DNA of 64,000 nt from Eulemur rufifrons. Its lineage: Eukaryota > Chordata > Mammalia > Primates > Lemuridae. The stretch is taken from assembly GCF_041146395.1 (NCBI RefSeq), contig NC_091000.1, positions 13,096,501-13,160,500 on the forward strand. Direction: 5' to 3'. The translations under genes were made by a program, and so were the position numbers. Each line of letters starts with the position of its first letter. Within the stretch, counting starts at the first letter, position 1. The notes beneath the pieces are model-generated. The model ran no database searches, was not told the origin of the DNA, and saw nothing but the letters and a program-made list of their open reading frames with translations. Positions 50,696-57,770 of this stretch are shown piece by piece.

Positions 50696-52201
50696 AAGGA
50701 ATGAGAGCACTTTGTTTTTACTCAAAACAAAACTGACTCCTGAAGGTATGAGTCTCCAGCAGCGTGCGCGTGATGTTTTCAAGCCTTCCCCATAAGGGTA
50801 GAGAAACTGAAGGCAGCTGGACCATTGGACAGTTGTGGTGCCGATGGACAACTGTGGTTCAGTGCTGCTACCTCGCTGAGCAAAAACCATCAGGTACTAA
50901 CACTACAGATAGAGCTAGACAGCAAAGAACTAAGCTGTTTCCCAGACCAGAACAAAGGGGAGAAGAACAAAAGCCCTGGGGAAATCACCTTCTCATGGAT
51001 ACAGGTCTCCCATGTCCTGGGTTTCCTTCGGGTTTGGGGTTCACCTTCAGTGTGTGTCTTCATGGTTGGAGAGTTTGCAGTTTATCCCCAGACCCCTCTC
51101 ACGGTCACCTGAGTGCGCTGACAAGCATCTCCCGGCAGATGCTTCCTGTCCATGTCATTGTCGGATTGAGAACACTGTTGATGACCAGAGGGAGCAGAGG
51201 AATCAGGGTGCCGAGTGAGGAAAAGTCTAGAGAAGTTGCCAACCCAACAGGACCACAGTGCCACCCACAGCTGCGAGCATGGGCGCTGAGAGTGACTGTC
51301 GTGTTAAGGCTACTGCACTGGGGCCATCAGTATAGATATTTTCTTCTTTCTTAGAGGACAAGTCTGTGGAAGTCAGGGCCGCGTCCCTTTCTGCTGAGTA
51401 TTGCCAGCGCTGGTCACTGCGGGTGCTCACAACATGCAGTCATCACTGGACCGGGGAGGGGAAGAGCAGGGGACAGGGGGCACAAGGACACAGCTGATGC
51501 CTCTTGGCAATGACCACACATGCCAAGGACTGCAGGTGACCCATAGAATCTCTGCCCGTCCTAAACCTCAGGGGTCTGACTGGACCCTCCTTCCCAGCAA
51601 CAGAGCAGCAAGCAAGGCCATGGGCCCTGGAAGTCACACAACGAACCAACAAACACTCAGTGAGAGGCTTTGCGCAGCAGCTGGCTATGTGCCACCGGGC
51701 AGTCCCAGGCTCCTTGTGGCTCCTGGGTTCCTCTACCATGAAGTGGGGTGCAGGGAGGAATTTGAGGTCATCCAGAACCCTGTGTCCTAGAGCAACTGGG
51801 TTGAAATTACTATATTCTTTTCTTTCCATTCATGTTCCCTTCTCCCCCTCCCAAACCCACAAATCCTCCATTTCTAAAAATTGGAAAGAAACGTTCAAGA
51901 AACCGTCTTTCAGTGTTTGGAAGCTACACGTCAAACCCATGGAGCTAAAGAAATAGCAGCAGAAATAACAATAATAAACACATTCAACTTGGGACTGCTG
52001 TATTCTTCAATAGAGGCCTTTAGATGTCCGGAGGCTACATGCAGAGTAACATTTAATTAGCATTGTCTAATTTCTGAGTAGTCTTACCTCCTAGCTGGGT
52101 TTTGATTTGGATGATAATGTTTGAGTCACTTGAGAATGCTGTGATGTGGAGGAGCTTCTCGGCCTTGGGCCCCTCTCAGCCTCACACACGCGGGGAGAAC
52201 A
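50696..52201. other. No gene recognised
   Basis: The longest frame in the window before HELT (196 codons, 50,764-51,354 plus) lies here. It has no domain, overlaps other frames and has no coding support. Confidence 0.45.
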
Positions 52202-52337
52202 CAGCTGGCCAGGAGTACCAGGTGATATCACCTGTGAGAGGGGGCACCCAAAGGCCCCCATTCATTTGCCTAATTTGGTCACTTTAACAAACTTCAGGAG
52301 AAATTACTGTGGCTTTTTCAGCGAGGGTAAAGCTTTC
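52202..52337 (-). promoter_or_regulatory. Inverted-pair noncoding element, copy A (candidate enhancer)
   Basis: This is the reverse-complement partner of 54,420-54,559, about 2.1 kb away. It retains the CAGCTG E-box at its outer edge (52202-52207), the AGGGGGCAC core (52239-52247) and the AAATGAAT core. The CRE of copy B is replaced here by a perfect 12-base palindrome GGTGATATCACC (52221-52232). Confidence 0.65.
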
Positions 52338-52489
52338 TCATGGATGAGAAAAAAATACGAAACTAGTTAAAAATCGTATTATAGTGTAAACTCCACAATA
52401 CCCTGCTAAAACATATGAAAGCCACCTCAGAAGAGATTTGCAGGCTAAATAAAACCACTAATTGAGCGGTCAAGCTCTCTTGCAGGTGC

Positions 52490-52690
52490 CTTTGTCTGTA
52501 TTTATTTATTTTACTCATGTGAACACCAGGTAACATAGTAGACACATTATTACTTCCATTTTACAGATGAGAAAACTGAGGCATGGTAGATTTGGTAACT
52601 TGTCTAAAGTCTTACCTGGTTGATAGGTGGTGGAGCTGGAACTTAAACCGGCTGGCTGGCTCCAGTGACTACTGCTCTTCACTACTCTGC
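52490..52690 (-). repeat. MIR fragment, antisense
   Basis: 'cattttacagatgagaaaac' and 'tgaggcatggtagatttggt' are the antisense MIR core. Confidence 0.8.
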
Positions 52691-54419
52691 ACTCATTTTT
52701 CGTGGAAACTAGGTCAAGTTCAGGGAATGCTGCATCATCACCCAAGGAGAAGGAGTAAAGGAAAGAGGACTGTGGGGCGCCCCACTATCGGGGAGTGTGA
52801 TTCAGGGCCTTCAGGCTGGGAAGGGAGAAATGAAACCCTTCATTTCCCAAACCTGAAACAGAAGAGGCGTTCCCAGTCTCCCAGGTGGTGCTGCAGCCCA
52901 GGCAGGACCAGGCAAGGATGCGCACCTGGTATCACCACTTACCCAACTGCACTTGCGCCCCTAACCCTCACGCGGGCACTTTGAGCCCTGGGCAAGCCTT
53001 GAGCCCAGCACCGCGATCAAATCCAGAGAATTAAACAGTTTGCATGGAATGAAATTTGTCCCGTGGAAGGTGCCTGCAGCTGGCAGTTAACACCGGCAGT
53101 AAGAGGATCAACTCCTAGCCTGCTGGCTTAAAAATGGGGGTGGGGGTGCGAAGTGTGCGCGCTCCCTTTTACCCATTCACGTTAGTTAATTTGGATGATA
53201 AGGGTTCGTGTTTAATCCCATTGTATGTGAGTGAATATACTGAAATCGACAACCCTTGAGAGGTCACCCGCGGCTGGCAGAGCAACCTGCAGGACGGTGT
53301 GGGTCGCGTCCATTCTGGCGTGAAGTGGAAAAGAAAAGTTGTCGTGAGGAGTCTGGAAGCAAGACGGAGAGGGACGCCCCAGGGGTGCGTGGTGCAGACC
53401 TAGCCCCCGCACCTCCCAGGCCGGGGCAGGTGGGCCCCTGGCTTCCCTGAGGCCCCGCACCCCAGGCCTGGCTCTGCGCCCTAGAGCTCCCTACATCCCA
53501 CCAGCGAGCGGGGCTCCGCCCTACCCACCTCTGCCAAGGACCCACAACAGCCCACAGGGAGAGCCCAGGCCCTGCCATCGTCCAGCGGAGTAGAGAGAAT
53601 TTAGGGGGCGGTGGGGGAGGGGGCAGAAAAGGAGGGAAAGATATCTAACGAGAGGTCTCAGCTGTTCCCAGACAGAAAAGATTAGAAAAAGGAGAGAGTT
53701 CGGTGGCTGTAGATTGGGCCATAAAACAAAAACCATTTTTATCGTTTCCATCTGCAAGAGAAAGCTCATGCCCTCACCCACACCCCGCAAGCCCGGAGCC
53801 CCCAGAATGTGGGATCCAAGGCAGCAAATGTGAGCTAGGCGTGCCGGTGGGGGAGGAGGCCTGCGGCCGCGGGGCCAGGCTGCCCGCAGAGGCGCAGGCG
53901 GCCAAGAGAGTTCCCAGCCGCCGCAGCCCCCCTCCTTCTCCTTGGGCCCGTCCAGCAAATTTCCTCCCTCGTTTCTGTTCGTGCCTTCCCTCCCTCCTCC
54001 TCCCCCGATATTTTCGCTTTCTAAAACCATAAAAAAGAGATCAACTTCCCTAACTTCACGGGGCCCTTTTCAGTGACAAATATTGATGCCCAAAGTGTCT
54101 GCGCTCTCCCGCCCCCAAACGTTGAGAAAAGGCGCCCGCGAAAGAAGGACATAAAAAGTTAACAATGCTGTGAAAATATGTTTGCAGAAAATAGACAATC
54201 GTTGGATTAAACGTATTCAAGTATGAAATAATGCCTTTTTGTGTCAAAACTTGGGCGATGGGCGGGTACAAAAGTTCCCTGTGGCAGCTACTTGCTCCCT
54301 TTGTGAGCCGTGCGCTTTGGCGTCTCCACTTGGGCGCATTACTCAGAGCCCTCTAAGCGCGATTGTTTCTCCCTTTCTAATGACATTTACCGGATCAAAA
54401 CATGCTGTTAATTCGATCA
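52691..54419. promoter_or_regulatory. Repeat-poor, increasingly CpG-rich HELT 5' flank
   Basis: No gene and no interspersed repeat recognised. GC-rich patches (53,250-53,560; 53,830-54,150) alternate with AT-rich blocks at 53,700-53,765 and 54,130-54,240, which include a GTTAAC site and a TGAAATAATGCC stretch. This texture suggests regulatory DNA, but function is inferred only. Confidence 0.45.
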
Positions 54420-54559
54420 GAAGGCTTCACCCTCCCTGACAAAGCCACAATAATTTCTCCTGAAGTTTGTTAAATTGACCAAAATTAGGCAAATGAATAG
54501 GGGTCTGTAGGCGCCCCCTCTCGCAGGTGACGTCGCATAATGCTCGCCTGGGCCAGCTG
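54420..54559 (+). promoter_or_regulatory. Inverted-pair noncoding element, copy B (candidate enhancer)
   Basis: This block matches the reverse complement of 52,202-52,337. The core (54441-54498, from AAAGCCACA to AAATGAAT) differs by about two substitutions and one single-base indel; overall identity is about 80-85% by eye. It contains GCGCCCCCTC (54511-54520), a CRE-like TGACGTC (54528-54534) and a CAGCTG E-box (54554-54559). It sits about 1 kb upstream of the HELT core promoter and has no A tail or terminal repeats that I can see. Confidence 0.65.
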
Positions 54560-54621
54560 CATTCCCCCTTTTCTTCTCGGCCCACTCTTCTCCGTGTTGC
54601 CCCCCAATCCTCTCACCCCGC

Positions 54622-54648
54622 CACACACACACACACACACACACACAC
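54622..54648 (+). repeat. (CA)n microsatellite
   Basis: About 13 uninterrupted CA units lie between the inverted element copy B and the HELT CpG island. Confidence 0.95.
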
Positions 54649-54679
54649 CCGTCCGCCCGCCTGTCTCTCCTCCCCCACC

Positions 54680-54775
54680 CTCTGGCATTATTAAAATTTA
54701 GCCCAATGAAACTATTCATACTTTTCAATGGACATTTTCGTATAGGATAATAGGCTACAAATTGAGCCTCTTCCC
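54680..54775. promoter_or_regulatory. AT-rich candidate conserved block
   Basis: Between the CA repeat and the CpG island lies an AT-rich stretch with ATTATTAAAATTTAG and CCAATGAAACT. It shows no repeat signature. Candidate regulatory DNA only. Confidence 0.3.
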
Positions 54776-55039
54776 CCCGCGAAGAGAGAGCCGGAGGGGG
54801 GAGAAAAGAAAGCCAGCGACGTGGTCAGGGGGTAGGGGGGAGCGTCGCGTGCCAAAGACCGGCGGGAGGGGCGAGGCGAGGCGTGAGCTTCGTGTGCCAG
54901 CCGCAGCCCCACACCTGCCGGGATGTCCGGACAAATAAAGCGGTGTAAACAAAAAGGGGGGAGAAGGACGTGTCACCAAGTCGTGTGAGAAAAGCCTGGG
55001 AACAAACGGGGCGCCTCCGTCTCCAAGAGCTCTCCCTTG

Positions 55040-55200
55040 AACCCGGCGGAACAGCCTATTAAAGGCTTACTTAATTACTTTAATGACTCTGGACAGGCTT
55101 TAAAACGCACTCGGCGCTGGGACGGCGGGCTTGCTGGGATTTGTAAACAGGCGATCGTGTGAGACTCAGCGGTGGGACTAAAGGAGGCGACATTGTTTTG
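55040..55200 (+). promoter_or_regulatory. AT-rich block with homeodomain, FOX and SOX cores in the HELT upstream region
   Basis: Inside otherwise GC-rich DNA, this block has a TAATTA homeodomain core (55072-55077), TGTAAACA forkhead core (55142-55149) and CATTGTT SOX core (55191-55197). A second TGTAAACA lies at 54944-54951. The AT-rich texture and lack of repeat signatures suggest conserved regulatory DNA. Function is inferred only. Confidence 0.4.
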
Positions 55201-55326
55201 TGAGGTTCCTCGCCCCCCGGTGCCCGTGGCCGCTGCGCCCCTGCGCTCCGCGCCCGCGGCTGCTGCAGGCGCTCCCTCGCCCGCCGGCCGCAGTTGACGC
55301 CTGCCTTTCCCGCCCGGGCTGTTGCC

Positions 55327-55387
55327 ATGCAAATGTTATTCCCGGGCGGATCACGTGTCCTTTGAAGGGCCACGTGGATTAACAAAG
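55327..55387 (+). promoter_or_regulatory. Proximal motif cluster: octamer, two CACGTG E-boxes, GGATTA, AACAAAG
   Basis: Within 61 bases, about 190-250 upstream of the predicted cap site, are a perfect POU octamer ATGCAAAT (55327-55334), CACGTG (55352-55357), a CCTTTGAAG TCF/LEF-like core (55359-55367), a second CACGTG (55371-55376), GGATTA (55376-55381, Otx/Pitx type) and AACAAAG (55381-55387, SOX/TCF type). CACGTG is a class of site that HES/HEY/HELT factors bind, so autoregulation is possible. Occupancy is inference. Confidence 0.6.
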
Positions 55388-55541
55388 CTGATCTGCCCCC
55401 AGCTCGCCCCCCTCGGCAGCTAAATTTTTTTTCTTAACTTCTTTAAAACTGATCTTGAATGCATACATCCTCCAAACGCAGCTCCCCTAATCCTATGGAA
55501 TAATTCAACTCGTGAATGCACTTGGAGCCCTGGATGACCGC

Positions 55542-55580
55542 TTTATAAGGCAGCCCCTCGGAGTCGGGAGGCTGCAGTCT
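55542..55580 (+). promoter_or_regulatory. HELT: HELT core promoter: TATA box plus initiator-like site
   Basis: A TATA-like TATAAGG lies at 55544-55550. An initiator-like TGCAGT has its A at 55576, 32 bases from the first T of the TATA box, which is the usual spacing. The predicted 5'UTR is about 92 nt with no upstream ATG before 55668. The motifs are seen directly; the start site itself is inferred. Confidence 0.7.
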
Positions 55581-55667
55581 ACCTGGGACACTCGAGGAGG
55601 CACACGAGACTGAAAGTGGACGGGTGCCTCGAGCCACCGCCTCTCCGGAGGGCGCGTACTGACCAGG

Positions 55668-57579
55668 ATGTCAGACAAGCTCAAGGAACGCAAAGTGAGC
55701 CGGCTGAGCCGAAGTGGCGCTTGCGCCCTGATGATAAAGGCATTTGACTCACAGACCAGCCGTTTGGCAGGACGGACGGCAGGGACGTGACCACATGGGA
55801 CTTTGCATGTAGAAGAATCCCGAGTGGTTTGGGAAGGGGATGGGAATAGACGGAGGAGAGTCCTCCACCGGGGAAAAGCCCACGCCCGGAAGCTGGTGGC
55901 CACCTCCCCAAAGCCCTGGCGCTCAGCTAGGAGGAGTGGCCCAAGCGGGTAGGGTGGCTGGAAGGGGAGCGCGTCAGGCGCTTGCGTGAGAGGGCAGAGT
56001 TCAACTGGCCCGAGTGTGGCGGGGCGGGGGTCCGTCCCTTCCTGGGGCGAACCTCTGTGCAGCGTGAGCGTCTGGGAAGACGGTTAGCACGCAGCTACTA
56101 CAGCCGTGCCTTTGACGACTCCCCGGGCACAGCCATCCTAAACTTACAAACCTCTATTCGCAGAGAACCCCCGTTTCTCATAAAGTGATAGAAAAGCGGA
56201 GGAGGGACCGGATCAACCGCTGCTTGAACGAGCTGGGCAAGACGGTGCCCATGGCCCTGGCGAAGCAGGTAACGTCGGCAGCCTGGAACCCGGTGCCAGG
56301 CGCTGGGAACCCTCGGCTGCCACTCTCGGCGGAGACGCCGGAATCTGTGGACTAGAAGGGCCTTACTGAGGGCCTCCCTCCCCCGGGGGCTTGAGCGCCA
56401 AGCAAGCCAGGAGCCGCTCTCGCTCAGATTGCAGCTGCGCTCTGCAGGCTGGTGCTCTCCAGGTATACCGCGCCCGCCCAGCCTGCGGGCGCTGGCCCGA
56501 GCCCGCCGGGCCGCTGCGAGGAGCCCTTCCTCCTTTTGCAGAGTTCTGGGAAGCTGGAGAAGGCGGAGATCCTTGAGATGACCGTCCAGTACCTGAGAGC
56601 ACTGCACTCGGCTGACTTTCCCCGGGGAAGGGAAAAAGGTGGGCACAGGTTAGGGACAGGGAAACCTGCGCTCGGAGCGTGCGCCGCCCTGAGTCTGGGG
56701 GCTACGGAGGGGAAGGACGGGGCGTTCCGGAGAGGTCTAGTAGAGGTCTCTGCTGCAGGAGGCTGCAGGGGTGGGAGGCCAGGGCCTGCAAAAGCGCCTC
56801 TCCTGTCTGCGCGATGGCCAAGCGGCGATGATGACTGGTTTCCAGGGCTCCTGGTTGCGACGCCTAGTCTTAGGCGGGGTGGGTGGGATCAGGCTGTCAG
56901 GGTAAAGGGGATGTTTGCTCGAGCTTTGCCAGTCTCTAGACTGCCGAGAGAAGGCGGGCCTTAAATGGAAACTTTGGCCAGAAAATGTGATGGAAGATGC
57001 CCTGCGCTCTCCTCGGGCTCCGGGTGGGGAAGGGGCGCTCCGGGGTTTTTCCTTACTACGGTCTTTCTCGCTCCCCCAGCAGAACTCCTAGCAGAATTTG
57101 CCAACTATTTCCACTACGGCTACCACGAGTGCATGAAGAACCTGGTGCATTATCTCACCACAGTGGAGCGGATGGAGACCAAGGACACCAAGTACGCGCG
57201 CATCCTCGCCTTCTTGCAGTCCAAGGCCCGCCTGGGAGCGGAGCCCGCCTTCCCGCCGCTGGCTTTGCTCCCGGAGCCCGATTTCAACTATCAGCTGCAC
57301 CCGGCGGGGCCTGAGTTCGCTGGCCACAGCCCCGGCGAGGCCGCTGTGTTCCCGCAGGGCGCGGCCTCGGGGCCTTTCCCCTGGCCTCCCGGCACGGCCC
57401 GTAGCCCGGCGCTGCCCTATCTGCCCAGCGCGCCAGTGCCGCTCCAGAGCCCCGCGCAGCAGCACAGCCCCTTCCTGGCGCCCGTGCAGGGCCTGGACCG
57501 GCATTACCTCAACCTGATCGGCCACGCGCACCCCAACAACCTCAACCTGCACACGCCCCAGCACCCCCCGGTGCTCTGA
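55668..57579 (+). CDS. HELT: HELT, Hes/Hey-like bHLH-Orange transcriptional repressor, four exons, intact
   Basis: Coding exons are join(55668..55694, 56164..56268, 56542..56638, 57080..57579), all with GT-AG introns, giving 242 residues. Exon 1 encodes nine residues (MSDKLKERK). The bHLH domain spans about residues 10-71 across exons 2-3, with basic motif EKRRRDRIN and second-helix motif KLEKAEILEMTV. The Orange domain spans about 84-123 (start FANYFHYGYHECM). The proline-rich tail ends HTPQHPPVL and has no WRPW motif. Residue V replaces the HES proline and the HEY glycine just before EKRRR. I chose the start because it has A at -3, lies about 92 nt below a plausible cap site, and matches the family N terminus. 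The family (Helt/Heslike/Megane) is known to bind E-boxes as a homodimer or with HES/HEY partners and to repress transcription, notably in specifying mesencephalic GABAergic neurons. No frameshift or early stop is seen. The gene identity is recognised from the protein; exon edges are read from splice sites and frame. Confidence 0.96.
57078..57082 (+). other. HELT: NAGNAG tandem splice acceptor of HELT exon 4
   Basis: The acceptor reads CAGCAG, with AGs at 57078-57079 and 57081-57082. Using the first gives an extra alanine (residue 77, ...REK-A-ELLAEF); using the second omits it and gives 241 residues. Both keep frame because exon 3 ends in phase 1 with G. Confidence 0.8.
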
Positions 57580-57770
57580 TGCTCACTCGCCCGCCAGATT
57601 TCTCCGCGCGTTGGGCGCTGCTTAGGAGAAATACTGTATATAATTGTACAGGTGTAAATATTGTGACCACAAAAAACTAGGTGTGGGAAGGCCAAGAGCG
57701 AGTTAGTCTTCTGAAGGATCTCCCCCTGGCAATAAACGTTTTCTAATAAAGACCCCAAGAGATGGATTTC
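57580..57770 (+). other. HELT: HELT 3'UTR with two Pumilio-type elements
   Basis: The short 3'UTR follows the TGA at 57577-57579. It contains TGTATATA (57635-57642) and TGTAAATA (57653-57660), both matching the PUM1/PUM2 consensus TGTANATA, 18 bases start to start. Their AT-rich setting contrasts with the GC-rich coding exon just before. Binding is not shown by sequence alone. Confidence 0.7.
57731..57750 (+). terminator. HELT: Tandem polyadenylation signals of HELT
   Basis: AATAAA occurs at 57731-57736 and again at 57745-57750. A T/GT-rich stretch follows at about 57764-57783. Cleavage is expected at roughly 57,755-57,775. Confidence 0.85.

Larger units (their letters stand above)
54780..57620. 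promoter_or_regulatory. CpG-rich island over HELT promoter and gene
   Basis: CpG dinucleotides are dense from about 54,780 through exon 4, in clear contrast to the desert before 52 kb. Weaker CpG-rich patches lie at about 53,250-53,560 and 53,830-54,150. Such broad islands are typical of Polycomb-controlled developmental transcription factor genes. Edges are by eye, not computed. Confidence 0.75.

Noticed and set aside
50764..51354. 196-codon plus-strand frame
   Set aside because: No recognisable domain, no splice or promoter context, overlapping frames in other phases. Long frames occur by chance in GC-moderate DNA.
54581..54688. Frames through the CA repeat
   Set aside because: Low-complexity Cys/Val repeats from a microsatellite.
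56452..56964. 170-codon plus-strand frame across HELT exon 3
   Set aside because: It is exon 3 read through both flanking introns. Only 56,542-56,638 is coding, as shown by splice sites and family alignment.
57088..57564. 158-codon minus-strand frame opposite HELT exon 4
   Set aside because: A GC-rich shadow of the true coding frame, with no domain of its own.
56965..57579. 204-codon frame ending at the HELT stop
   Set aside because: Its first 39 codons are intron 3. The main product splices to 57,080. Kept only as a possible retained-intron product.
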